Shown here: piece after piece, positions 46,562 to 59,343 of the stretch
Position numbering within the stretch: position 1 is the stretch's first letter
How the letters are laid out: each line of letters opens with the position of its first letter
From: Diadophis punctatus similis
Lineage: Eukaryota; Chordata; Lepidosauria; Squamata; Dipsadidae
Length of the DNA: 64,000 nt
Direction of reading: 5' to 3'
Assembly: GCA_023053685.1 (NCBI GenBank)
Contig: JALIGW010000025.1
Location: forward strand, 11,684,953 to 11,748,952
Notes under the pieces: model-generated
Database searches by the model: none
What the model was told of the DNA's origin: nothing
Seen by the model: the letters and a program-made list of their open reading frames with translations, nothing else
Program-made: the position numbers and the translations under genes

Positions 46562-49500
46562 AAATAGTGCCCAGAAGTGAAAATGTTTTTTTCATCTCAA
46601 ATGCAAAAATGGATGCTAGGACATTAATCAGGGTGAAATTCCATACTTAAAAATGGTATTGCTTGCTGTTTTTAAAATTTAGTGTTTTTGGTCCCCGAGG
46701 AAAAACGCGTGATGCAGGGGTCAGAAAAAATGGTGCCCAGAAGTGAAAAAAAATTTTTCATCTCAAATGCAAAAACGGATGCTAGGACATTAATCAGGGT
46801 GAAATTCCATACTTAAAAATGGTATTGCTTGCTGTTTTTAAAAATTGAGTGGTTTTGGTCCCCGAGGAAAAAACGCGTGATGCCGCGGTCAGAAAAAATG
46901 GTGCCCAGAAGTGAAATTTTTTTTTCTGGTCAAATGCAAAAATGGATGCTGGGACATGAATTGTGTTGAATTTCATACTTAAAAATGGTATTGCTTGCTG
47001 TCTTTAAAAATTGAGTGTTTTTGGTCCCCGAGGAAAAAAACCGTGATGCCGCGGTCAGAAAAAATGGTGCCCAGAAGCGAAAACATTTTTTTCAAGTCAA
47101 ATGCCTAAATGGATGCTGGGACATGAATTGGGTTGAATTTCATACTTAAAAATGGTATTACTTGCTGTTTTTAAAAATTGAGTGTTTTTGCTCCCTGAGG
47201 AAAAAAACCGTGATGCCGCGGTGAGAAAAAATGGTGCCTAGAACCGAAAAAAATTTTTTCATCTCAAATGCAAAAATGGATGCTAGGACATTAATCAGGG
47301 TGAAATTCCATACTTAAAAATGGTATTGCTTGCTGTTTTTAAAAATTGAGTGTTTTTGGTCCCCGAGGAAAAAACGCGTGATGCCGGGGTCAGAAAAAAT
47401 GGTGCCTAGAAGTGAAAAAAAATTTTTCATCTCAAATGCAAAAACGGATGCTGGGACATGAATCAGGGTGGAATTCCATACTTAAAAATGGTATTGCTTG
47501 CTGTTTTTAAAAATTGAGTGTTTTTGGTCCCCGAGGAAAAACGCGTGATGCCGGGGTCAGAAAAAATGGTGCCCAGAAGTGAAAATTTTTTTTTCATCTC
47601 AAATCCAAAAATGGATGCAAGGACATTAATGAGGGTGAAATTCCACACTTAAAATGGTATTGCTTGCTGTTTTTAAAAATTGAGTGTTTTTGGTCCCTGA
47701 GGAAAAAACGCGTGATGCCGGTCAGAAAAAATGGTGATCAGAAGTGAAAAAAAAATTTTCATCTCAAATGCAAAAACGGGTGCTGGGACATGAATCAGGG
47801 TGGAATTTCATACTTAAAAATGGTATTGCTTGCTGTTTTTAAAAATTGAGTGTTTTTGGTCCCTGAGGAAAAAACGCGTGATGCCGGGGTCAGAAAAAAT
47901 GGTGATCAGAAGTGAAAAAAAAAATTTCATCTCAAATGCAAAAACGGATGCTGGGACATGAATTGGGTTGAATTTCATACTTAAAAATGGTATTGCTTGC
48001 TGTTTTTAAAAATTGAGTGTTTTTGGTCCCTGAGGAATAAAACCGTGATGCCGCGGTGAGAAAAAATTGTGCCTAGAAGCGAAAAATTTTTTTTCATCTC
48101 AAATGCAAAAACGGATGCTGGGACATGAATCAGGGTGGAATTCCATACTTAAAAATGGTATTGCTTGCTGTTTTTAAAGATTGAGTGTTTTTGATCCCCG
48201 AGGAAAAACGCGTGATGCCGGGGTCAGAAAAAATGGTGCCAGGAAGAGAAATTTTTTTTTCATCTCAAATCCAAAAACGGATGCTAGAACATTAATCAGG
48301 GTGAAATTCCATACTTAAAAATGGTATTGCTTGCTGTTTTTAAAAATTGAGTGTTTTTGGTCCTCGAGGAAAAAACGCGTGATGCCGGGGTCAGAAAAAA
48401 TGGTGCCCAGAAGTGAAAAAAAAATTTTCATCTCAAATGCAAAAACGGATGCTACGACATTAATCAAGGTGAAATTCCATACTTAAAAATGGTATTGCTT
48501 GCTGTTTTTTAAAATTGTGTGTTTTTGGTCCCCGAGGAAAAAAACGCGTGATGCCGGGGTCAGAAAAAGTGGTGCCCAGAAGTGGAAAAAAAAATTTCAT
48601 CTCAAATGCAAAAACGGATGCTAGGACATTAATCAGGGTGATATTCCATACTTAAAAATGGTATTGCTTGCTGTTTTTAAAAATTGAGTGTTTTTGGTCC
48701 CCGAGGAAAAACGCATGATGCCGGGGTCAGAAAAAATGGTGCCCAGAAGTGAAAATTTTATTTTCATCTCAAATCCAAAAACAGATGCTAGGACGTTAAT
48801 CAGGGTGAAATTCCATACTTAAAAATGGTATTGCTTGCTGTTTTTAAAAATTGAGTGTTTTTGGTCCCTGAGGAAAAAACGTGTGATGCCGGGGTCAGAA
48901 AAAATGGTGCCCAGAAGTGAAAAAAATTTTTTCATCTCAAATGCAAAAACGGATGCTGGGACATGAATCAGGGTGGAATTTCATACTTTAAAAAGGTATT
49001 GCTTGCTGTTTTTAAAAATTGAGTGTTTTTGGTCCCCGAGGAAAAAAACCGTGATGCCGCGGTCAGAAAAAATGGTGCCCAGAAGCGAAAACATTTTTTT
49101 CAAGTCAAATGCAAAAATGGATGCTGGGACATGAATTGGGTTGAATTTCATACTTAAAAATGGTATTGCTTGCTGTTTTTAAAAATTGAGTGTTTTTGGT
49201 CCCCGAGGAAAAAACGCGTGATGCCGGGGTCAGAAAAAATGGTGCCTAGAAGTGAAAAAAAATTTTTCATCTCAAATGCAAAAACGGATGCTGGGACATG
49301 AATCAGGGTGGAATTCCATACTTAAAAATGGTATTGCTTGCTGTTTTTAAAGATTGAGTGTTTTTGGTCCCCGAGGAAAAACGCGTGATGCCGGGGTCAG
49401 AAAAAATGGTGCCCAGAAGTGAAAATTTTTTTTTCATCTCAAATCCAAAAATGGATGCAAGGACATTAATGAGGGTGAAATTCCACACTTAAAATGGTAT

Positions 49501-50310
49501 TGCTTGCTGTTTTTAAAAATTGAGTGTTTTTGGTCCCTGAGGAAAAAACGCGTGATGCCGGGGTCAGAAAAAATGGTGATCAGAAGTGAAAAAAAAATTT
49601 TCATCTCAAATGCAAAAACGGATGCTGGGACATGAATTGGGTTGAATTTCATACTTAAAAATGGTATTGCTTGCTGTTTTTAAAAATTGAGTGTTTTTGG
49701 TCCCCGAGGAAAAAAACCGTGATGCCGCGGTCAGAAAAAATGGTGCCCAGAAGCGAAAACATTTTTTTCAAGTCAAATGCAAAAATGGATGCTGGGACAT
49801 GAATTGGGTTGAATTTCATACTTAAAAATGGTATTGCTTGCTGTTTTTAAAAATTGAGTGTTTTTACTCCCTGAGGAAAAAAAAAGTGATGCCGCGGTGA
49901 GAAAAAATGGTGCCTAGAACCGAAAAAAATTTTTTCATCTCAAATGCAAAAATGGATGCTAGGACATTAATCAGGGTGAAATTCCATACTTAAAAATGGT
50001 ATTGCTTGCTGTTTTTAAAAATTGAGTGTTTTTGGTCCCCGAGGAAAAAACGCGTGATGCCGGGGTCAGAAAAAATGGTGCCTAGAAGTGAAAAAAAATT
50101 TTTCATCTCAAATGCAAAAACGGATGCTGGGACATGAATCAGGGTGGAATTCCATACTTAAAAATGGTATTGCTTGCTGTTTTTAAAAATTGAGTGTTTT
50201 TGGTCCCCGAGGAAAAACGCGTGATGCCGGGGTCAGAAAAAATGGTGCCCAGAAGTGAAAATTTTTTTTTCATCTCAAATCCAAAAATGGATGCAAGGAC
50301 ATTAATGAGG
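46562..50310. repeat. Copy of 38.36-42.1 kb at ~8.2 kb offset
   Basis: The order from the 'aatagtgcccag' monomer (mark 46565) matches that from 38367 at 8,198 bp offset. It shares the rearranged junction at 41.22/49.42 kb, so that junction is older than this duplication. Private changes here include 'aaatgcctaaatgg' (about 47100), 'ggtattacttgc' (about 47155) and 'aaattgtgtg' (about 48514). Confidence 0.88.
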
Positions 50311-51325
50311 GTGAAATTCCATACTTAAAATGGTATTGCTTGCTGTTTTTAAAAATTGAGTGTTTTTGGTCCCCGGGGAAGAACCGCGTGATGCCGGGGT
50401 CAGAAAAAGTGGTGCCCAGAAGTGGAAAAAAATTTTTTCATCTCAAATGCAAAAACGGATGCTGGGGAAAAAATGCGTGATGCCGGGGTCAGAAAAAATG
50501 GTGCCTAGAAGTGAAAAAAAAATTTTCATCTCAAATGCAAAAACGGATGCTGGGACATGAATCAGGGTGGAATTCCATACTTAAAAATGGTATTGCTTGC
50601 TGTTTTTAAAAATTGAGTGTTTTTGGTCCCCGAGGAAAAACGCGTGATGCCGGGGTCAGAAAAAATGGTGCCCAGAAGTGAAAATTTTTTTTTCATCTCA
50701 AATCCAAAAATGGATGCAAGGACATTAATGAGGGTGAAATTCCACACTTAAAATGGTATTGCTTGCTGTTTTTAAAAATTGAGTGTTTTTGGTCCCTGAG
50801 GAAAAAACGCGTGATGCCGGTCAGAAAAAATGGTGATCAGAAGTGAAAAAAAAATTTTCATCTCAAATGCAAAAACGGATGCTGGGACATGAATCAGGGT
50901 GGAATTTCATACTTAAAAATGGTATTGCTTGCTGTTTTTAAAAATTGAGTGTTTTTGGTCCCCGAGGAAAAACGCGTGATGCCGGGGTCAGAAAAAATGG
51001 TGCCCAGAAGTGAAAATTTTTTTTCATCTCAAATCCAAAAATGGATGCAAGGACATTAATGAGGGTGAAATTCCACACTTTAAATGGTATTGCTTGCTGT
51101 TTTTAAAAATTGAGTGTTTTTGGTCCCTGAGGAAAAAACGCGTGAAGCCGGTCAGAAAAAATGGTGATCAGAAGTGAAAAAAAATTTTTCATCTCAAATG
51201 CAAAAACGGATGCTGGGACATGAATCAGGGTGGAATTTCATACTTAAAAATGGTATTGCTTGCTGTTTTTAAAAATTGAGTGTTTTTGGTCCCCGAGGAA
51301 AAAACGCATGATGCCGGGTCAGAAA
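50311..51325. repeat. Domain 2 block with one short monomer
   Basis: A 'ccccggggaagaaccg' monomer that keeps 'gtttttgg' (about 50360-50390) precedes a short monomer (about 50407-50495). 'caaatcc' and 'gatcag' monomers follow, in the order also seen at 37.3-38.2 kb. The 'gtgaagccggtcag' variant near 51142 is shared with 38012 and 44032. Confidence 0.85.
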
Positions 51326-53935
51326 AAATGGTGCCCAAAAATAAAAATAAAAATTCATCTCAAATGCAAAAATGGATGCTAGGACATTAATCAGGGTGAA
51401 ATTCCATACTTAAAAATAGTATTGCTTGCTGTTTTTAAAAATTGAGTGTTTTTGGTCCCCGAGGAAAAAATGCGTGATGCCGGGGTCAGAAAAAATAGTG
51501 CCCAGAAGTGAAAATGTTTTTTTCATCTCAAATGCAAAAATGGATGCTAGGACATTAATCAGGGTGAAATTCCATACTTAAAAATGGTATTGCTTGCTGT
51601 TTTTAAAATTTAGTGTTTTTGGTCCCCGAGGAAAAACGCGTGATGCAGGGGTCAGAAAAAATGGTGCCCAGAAGTGAAAAAAAATTTTTCATCTCAAATG
51701 CAAAAACGGATGCTAGGACATTAATCAGGGTGAAATTCCATACTTAAAAATGGTATTGCTTGCTGTTTTTAAAAATTGAGTGGTTTTGGTCCCCGAGGAA
51801 AAAACGCGTGATGCCGCGGTCAGAAAAAATGGTGCCCAGAAGTGAAATTTTTTTTTCTGGTCAAATGCAAAAATGGATGCTGGGACATGAATTGTGTTGA
51901 ATTTCATACTTAAAAATGGTATTGCTTGCTGTCTTTAAAAATTTAGTGTTTTTGGTCCCCGAGGAAAAAAACCGTGATGCCGCGGTCAGAAAAAATGGTG
52001 CCCAGAAGCGAAAACATTTTTTTCAAGTCAAATGCAAAAATGGATGCTGGGACATGAATTGGGTTGAATTTCATACTTAAAAATGGTATTGCTTGCTGTT
52101 TTTAAAAATTGAGTGTTTTTGCTCCCTGAGGAAAAAAACCGTGATGCCGCGGTGAGAAAAAATGGTGCCTAGAACCGAAAAAATTTTTTTCATCTCAAAT
52201 GCAAAAATGGATGCTAGGACATTAATCAGGGTGAAATTCCATACTTAAAAATGGTATTGCTTGCCTTTTTTAAAAATTGAGTGTTTTTGGTCCCCGAGGA
52301 AAAAACGCGTGATGCCGGGGTCAGAAAAAATGGTGCCTAGAAGTGAAAAAAAATTTTTCATCTCAAATGCAAAAACGGATGCTGGGACATGAATCAGGGT
52401 GGAATTCCATACTTAAAAATGGTATTGCTTGCTGTTTTTAAAAATTGAGTGTTTTTGGTCCCCGAGGAAAAACGCGTGATGCCGGGGTCAGAAAAAATGG
52501 TGCCCAGAAGTGAAAATTTTTTTTTCATCTCAAATCCAAAAATGGATGCAAGGACATTAATGAGGGTGAAATTCCACACTTAAAATGGTATTGCTTGCTG
52601 TTTTTAAAAATTGAGTGTTTTTGGTCCCTGAGGAAAAAACGCGTGATGCCGGGGTCAGAAAAAATGGTGATCAGAAGTGAAAAAAAAATTTTCATCTCAA
52701 ATGCAAAAACGGATGCTGGGACATGAATTGGGTTGAATTTCATACTTAAAAATGGTATTGCTTGCTGTTTTTAAAAATTGAGTGTTTTTGGTCCCTGAGG
52801 AATAAAACCGTGATGCCGCGGTGAGAAAAAATTGTGCCTAGAAGCGAAAATTTTTTTTTCATCTCAAATGCAAAAACGGATGCTGGGACATGAATCAGGG
52901 TGGAATTCCATACTTAAAAATGGTATTGCTTGCTGTTTTTAAAGATTGAGTGTTTTTGATCCCCGAGGAAAAACGCGTGATGCCGGGGTCAGAAAAAATG
53001 GTGCCAGGAAGAGAAATTTTTTTTTCATCTCAAATCCAAAAACGGATGCTAGGACGTTAATCAGGGTGAAATTCCATACTTAAAAATGGTATTGCTTGCT
53101 GTTTTTAAAAATTGAGTGTTTTTGGTCCTCGAGGAAAAAACGCGTGATGCCGGGGTCAGAAAAAATGGTGCCCAGAAGTGAAAAAAAATTTTTCATCTCA
53201 AATGCAAAAACGGATGCTACGACATTAATCAAGGTGAAATTCCATACTTAAAAATGGTATTGCTTGCTGTTTTTAAAAATTGAGTGTTTTTGGTCCCCGA
53301 GGAAAAAAACGCGTGATGCCGGGGTCAGAAAAAGTGGTGCCCAGAAGTGGAAAAAAAAATTTCATCTCAAATGCAAAAACGGATGCTAGGACATTAATCA
53401 GGGTGATATTCCATACTTAAAAATGGTATTGCTTGCTGTTTTTAAAAATTGAGTGTTTTTGGTCCCCGAGGAAAAACGCATGATGCCGGGGTCAGAAAAA
53501 ATGGTGCCCAGAAGTGAAAATTTTATTTTCATCTCAAATCCAAAAACAGATGCTAGGACGTTAATCAGGGTGAAATTCCATACTTAAAAATGGTATTGCT
53601 TGCTGTTTTTAAAAATTGAGTGTTTTTGGTCCCTGAGGAAAAAACGTGTGATGCCGGGGTCAGAAAAAATGGTGCCCAGAAGTGAAAAAAAATTTTTCAT
53701 CTCAAATGCAAAAACGGATGCTGGGACATGAATCAGGGTGGAATTTCATACTTTAAAAAGGTATTGCTTGCTGTTTTTAAAAATTGAGTGTTTTTGGTCC
53801 CCGAGGAAAAAAACTGTGATGCCGCGGTCAGAAAAAATGGTGCCCAGAAGCGAAAACATTTTTTTCAAGTCAAATGCAAAAATGGATGCTGGGACATGAA
53901 TTGGGTTGAATTTCATACTTAAAAATGGTATTGCT
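51326..53935. repeat. 5,021 bp HOR, fourth partial copy
   Basis: It starts with the 'gcccaaaaataaaaat' marker (51333) and follows the 33177 order through 'gatgcagggg', 'gagtggtttt', 'gtctttaaaa', 'gctccctgagg', 'caaatcc', 'gaataaaaccg', 'ccaggaagag', 'gatattcc' and 'ttttattttc'. One monomer of the gatcag pair is missing: the distance from the first copy's 'gagtggtttt' to 'gaataaaacc' markers is about 166 bp longer than here. Confidence 0.87.
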
Positions 53936-56504
53936 TGCTGTTTTTAAAAATTGAGTGTTTTTGCTCCCTGAGGAAAAAAACCGTGATGCCGCAGTGAGAA
54001 AAAATGGTGCCTAGAACCGAAAAAAATTTTTTCATCTCAAATGCAAAAATGGATGCTAGGACATTAATCAGGGTGAAATTCCATACTTAAAAATGGTATT
54101 GCTTGCTGTTTTTAAAAATTGAGTGTTTTTGGTCCCTGAGGAAAAAACGCGTGATGCCGGTCAGAAAAAATGGTGATCAGAAGTGAAAAAAAAATTTTCA
54201 TCTCAAATGCAAAAACGGATGCTGGGACATGAATCAGGGTGGAATTTCATACTTAAAAATGGTATTGCTTGCTGTTTTTAAAAATTGAGTGTTTTTGGTC
54301 CCCGAGGAAAAACGCGTGATGCCGGGGTCAGAAAAAATGGTGCCCAGAAGTGAAAATTTTTTTTTCATCTCAAATCCAAAAATGGATGCAAGGACATTAA
54401 TGAGGGTGAAATTCCACACTTAAAATGGTATTGCTTGCTGTTTTTAAAAATTGAGTGTTTTTGGTCCCTGAGGAAAAAACGCGTGATGCCGGTCAGAAAA
54501 AATGGTGATCAGAAGTGAAAAAAAATTTTTCATCTCAAATGCAAAAATGGATGCTGGGACATGAATCAGGGTGGAATTTCATACTTAAAAATGGTATTGC
54601 TTGCTGTTTTTAAAAATTGAGTGTTTTTGGTCCCCGAGGAAAAAACGCATGATGCCGGGGTCAGAAAAAATGGTGCCCAAAAATAAAAAAAAAATTTCAT
54701 CTCAAATGCAAAAATGGATGCTAGGACATTAATCAGGGTGAAATTCCATACTTAAAAATAGTATTGCTTGCTGTTTTTAAAAATTGAGTGTTTTTGGTCC
54801 CTGAGGAAAAAATGCGTGATGCCGGGGTCAGAAAAAATGGTGCCCAGAAGTGAAAAAAAATTTTTCATCTCAAATGCAAAAACGGATGCTGGGACATGAA
54901 TCAGGGTGGAATTTCATACTTTAAAAAGGTATTGCTTGCTGTTTTTAAAAATTGAGTGTTTTTGGTCCCCGAGGAAAAAAACTGTGATGCCGCGGTCAGA
55001 AAAAATGGTGCCCAGAAGCGAAAACATTTTTTTCAAGTCAAATGCAAAAATGGATGCTGGGACATGAATTGGGTTGAATTTCATACTTAAAAATGGTATT
55101 GCTTGCTGTTTTTAAAAATTGAGTGTTTTTGCTCCCTGAGGAAAAAAACCGTGATGCCGCGGTGAGAAAAAATGGTGCCTAGAACCGAAAAAATTTTTTT
55201 CATCTCAAATGCAAAAATGGATGCTAGGACATTAATCAGGGTGAAATTCCATACTTAAAAATGGTATTGCTTGCCTTTTTTAAAAATTGAGTGTTTTTGG
55301 TCCCCGAGGAAAAAACGCGTGATGCCGGGGTCAGAAAAAATGGTGCCTAGAAGTGAAAAAAAATTTTTCATCTCAAATGCAAAAACGGATGCTGGGACAT
55401 GAATCAGGGTGGAATTCCATACTTAAAAATGGTATTGCTTGCTGTTTTTAAAAATTGAGTGTTTTTGGTCCCCGAGGAAAAACGCGTGATGCCGGGGTCA
55501 GAAAAAATGGTGCCCAGAAGTGAAAATTTTTTTTTCATCTCAAATCCAAAAATGGATGCAAGGACATTAATGAGGGTGAAATTCCACACTTAAAATGGTA
55601 TTGCTTGCTGTTTTTAAAAATTGAGTGTTTTTGGTCCCTGAGGAAAAAACGCGTGATGCCGGGGTCAGAAAAAATGGTGATCAGAAGTGAAAAAAAAATT
55701 TTCATCTCAAATGCAAAAACGGATGCTGGGACATGAATTGGGTTGAATTTCATACTTAAAAATGGTATTGCTTGCTGTTTTTAAAAATTGAGTGTTTTTG
55801 CTCCCTGAGGAAAAAAACCGTGATGCCGCAGTGAGAAAAAATGGTGCCTAGAACCGAAAAAAATTTTTTCATCTCAAATGCAAAAATGGATGCTAGGACA
55901 TTAATCAGGGTGAAATTCCATACTTAAAAATGGTATTGCTTGCTGTTTTTAAAAATTGAGTGTTTTTGGTCCCTGAGGAAAAAACGCGTGATGCCGGTCA
56001 GAAAAAATGGTGATCAGAAGTGAAAAAAAAATTTTCATCTCAAATGCAAAAACGGATGCTGGGACATGAATCAGGGTGGAATTTCATACTTAAAAATGGT
56101 ATTGCTTGCTGTTTTTAAAAATTGAGTGTTTTTGGTCCCCGAGGAAAAACGCGTGATGCCGGGGTCAGAAAAAATGGTGCCCAGAAGTGAAAATTTTTTT
56201 TTCATCTCAAATCCAAAAATGGATGCAAGGACATTAATGAGGGTGAAATTCCACACTTAAAATGGTATTGCTTGCTGTTTTTAAAAATTGAGTGTTTTTG
56301 GTCCCTGAGGAAAAAACGCGTGATGCCGGTCAGAAAAAATGGTGATCAGAAGTGAAAAAAAATTTTTCATCTCAAATGCAAAAATGGATGCTGGGACATG
56401 AATCAGGGTGGAATTTCATACTTAAAAATGGTATTGCTTGCTGTTTTTAAAAATTGAGTGTTTTTGGTCCCCGAGGAAAAAACGCATGATGCCGGGGTCA
56501 GAAA
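53936..56504. repeat. Nested duplications within domain 2
   Basis: The segment at about 53.95-54.8 kb recurs at about 55.79-56.65 kb (offset 1,837 bp, shared 'gccgcagtgag' near 53990 and 55826). The segment at about 52.1-52.75 kb recurs at 55.1-55.76 kb (offset 3,010 bp, shared 'ttgccttttttaaaaa' near 52262 and 55271). Together these show stacked exchanges of whole monomer sets. Confidence 0.86.
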
Positions 56505-59343
56505 AAATGGTGCCCAAAAATAAAAAAAAAATTTCATCTCAAATGCAAAAATGGATGCTAGGACATTAATCAGGGTGAAATTCCATACTTAAAAATAGTA
56601 TTGCTTGCTGTTTTTAAAAATTGAGTGTTTTTGGTCCCCGAGGAAAAAATGCGTGATGCCGGGGTCAGAAAAAATGGTGCCCAGAAGTGAAAATGTTTTT
56701 TTCATCTCAAATGCAAAAATGGATGCTAGGACATTAATCAGGGTGAAATTCCATACTTAAAAATGGTATTGCTTGCTGTTTTTAAAATTTAGTGTTTTTG
56801 GTCCCCGAGGAAAAACGCGTGATGCCGGGGTCAGAAAAAATGGTGCCCAGAAGTGAAAAAAAATTTTTCATCTCAAATGCAAAAACGGATGCTAGGACAT
56901 TAATCAGGGTGAAATTCCGTACTTAAAAATGGTATTGCTTGCTGTTTTTAAAAATTGAGTGGTTTTGGTCCCCGAGGAAAAAACGCGTGATGCCGCGGTC
57001 AAAAAAAATGGTGCCCAGAAGTGAAATTTTTTTTTCTGGTTAAATGCAAAAATGGATGCTGGGACATGAATTGTGTTGAATTTCATACTTAAAAATGGTA
57101 TTGCTTGCTGTCTTTAAAAATTTAGTGTTTTTGGTCCCCGAGGAAAAAAACCGTGATGCCGCGGTCAGAAAAAATGGTGCCCAGAAGCGAAAACATTTTT
57201 TTCAAGTCAAATGCAAAAATGGATGCTGGGACATGAATTGGGTTGAATTTCATACTTAAAAATGGTATTGCTTGCTGTTTTTAAAAATTGAGTGTTTTTG
57301 GTCCCTGAGGAATAAAACCGTGATGCCGCGGTGAGAAAAAATTGTGCCTAGAAGCGAAAATTTTTTTTTCATCTCAAATGCAAAAACGGATGCTGGGACA
57401 TGAATCAGGGTGGAATTCCATACTTAAAAATGGTATTGCTTGCTGTTTTTAAAGATTGAGTGTTTTTGATCCCCGAGGAAAAACGCGTGATGCCGGGGTC
57501 AGAAAAAATGGTGCCAGGAAGAGAAATTTTTTTTTTCATCTCAAATCCAAAAACGGATGCTAGGACGTTAATCAGGGTGAAATTCCATACTTAAAAATGG
57601 TATTGCTTGCTGTTTTTAAAAATTGAGTGTTTTTGGTCCCCGAGGAAAAAACGCGTGATGCCGGGGTCAGAAAAAATGGTGCCCAGAAGTGAAAAAAAAT
57701 TTTTCATCTCAAATGCAAAAACGGATGCTACGACATTAATCAAGGTGAAATTCCATACTTAAAAATGGTATTGCTTGCTGTTTTTAAAAATTGAGTGTTT
57801 TTGGTCCCCGGGGAAAAAACGCGTGATGCCGGGGTCAGAAAAAGTGGTGCCCAGAAGTGGAAAAAAAAATTTCATCTCAAATGCAAAAACGGATGCTAGG
57901 ACATTAATCAGGGTGATATTCCATACTTAAAAATGGTATTGCTTGCTGTTTTTAAAAATTGAGTGTTTTTGGTCCCCGAGGAAAAACGCATGATGCCGGG
58001 GTCAGAAAAAATGGTGCCCAGAAGTGAAAATTTTATTTTCATCTCAAATCCAAAAACAGATGCTAGGACGTTAATCAGGGTGAAATTCCATACTTAAAAA
58101 TGGTATTGCTTGCTGTTTTTAAAAATTGAGTGTTTTTGGTCCCTGAGGAAAAAACGTGTGATGCCGGGGTCAGAAAAAATGATGCCCAGAAGTGAAAAAA
58201 AAATTTTCATCTCAAATGCAAAAACGGATGCTGGGACATGAATCAGGGTGGAATTTCATACTTTAAAATGGTATTGCTTGCTGTTTTTAAAAATTGAGTG
58301 TTTTTGGTCCCCGAGGAAAAATACCGTGATGCCGCGGTCAGAAAAAATGGTGCCCAGAAGCGAAAACATTTTTTTCAAGTCAAATGCAAAAATGGATGCT
58401 GGGACATGAATTGGGTTGAATTTCATACTTAAAAATGGTATTGCTTGCTGTTTTTAAAAATTGAGTGTTTTTGATCCCTGAGGAAAAAAACCGTGATGCC
58501 GCGGTGAGAAAAAATGGTGCCTAGAACCGAAAAAAATTTTTTCATCTCAAATGCAAAAATGGATGCTAGGACATTAATCAGGGTGAAATTCCATACTTAA
58601 AAATGGTATTGCTTGCTGTTTTTAAAAATTGAGTGTTTTTGGTCCCCGAGGAAAAACGCGTGATGCCGGGGTCAGAAAAAATGGTGCCCAGAAGTGAAAA
58701 TTTTTTTTTCATCTCAAATCCAAAAATGGATGCAAGGACATTAATGAGGGTGAAATTCCACACTTAAAATGGTATTGCTTGCTGTTTTTAAAAATTGAGT
58801 GTTTTTGGTCCCTGAGGAAAAAACGCGTGATGCCGGTCAGAAAAAATGGTGATCAGAAGTGAAAAAAAAATTTTCATCTCAAATGCAAAAACGGATGCTG
58901 GGACATGAATCAGGGTGGAATTTCATACTTAAAAATGGTATTGCTTGCTGTTTTTAAAAATTGAGTGTTTTTGGTCCCCGAGGAAAAACGCGTGATGCCG
59001 GGGTCAGAAAAAATGGTGCCCAGAAGTGAAAATTTTTTTTTCATCTCAAATCCAAAAATGGATGCAAGGACATTAATGAGGGTGAAATTCCACACTTAAA
59101 ATGGTATTGCTTGCTGTTTTTAAAAATTGAGTGTTTTTGGTCCCTGAGGAAAAAACGCGTGATGCCGGTCAGAAAAAATGGTGATCAGAAGTGAAAAAAA
59201 ATTTTTCATCTCAAATGCAAAAACGGATGCTGGGACATGAATCAGGGTGGAATTTCATACTTAAAAATGGTATTGCTTGCTGTTTTTAAAAATTGAGTGT
59301 TTTTGGTCCCCGAGGAAAAAACGCATGATGCCGGGGTCAGAAA
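56505..59343. repeat. 2,839 bp HOR (shortened 5,021 bp unit), copy 1
   Basis: It is bounded by 'gcccaaaaataa' markers at 56512 and 59351, exactly 2,839 bp (17 monomers) apart. It keeps the leading part of the 5,021 bp order but drops the gatcag/short-monomer part and ends with paired 'caaatcc' monomers. The 'gatgcagggg' variant of earlier copies reads 'gatgccgggg' here. Confidence 0.88.
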
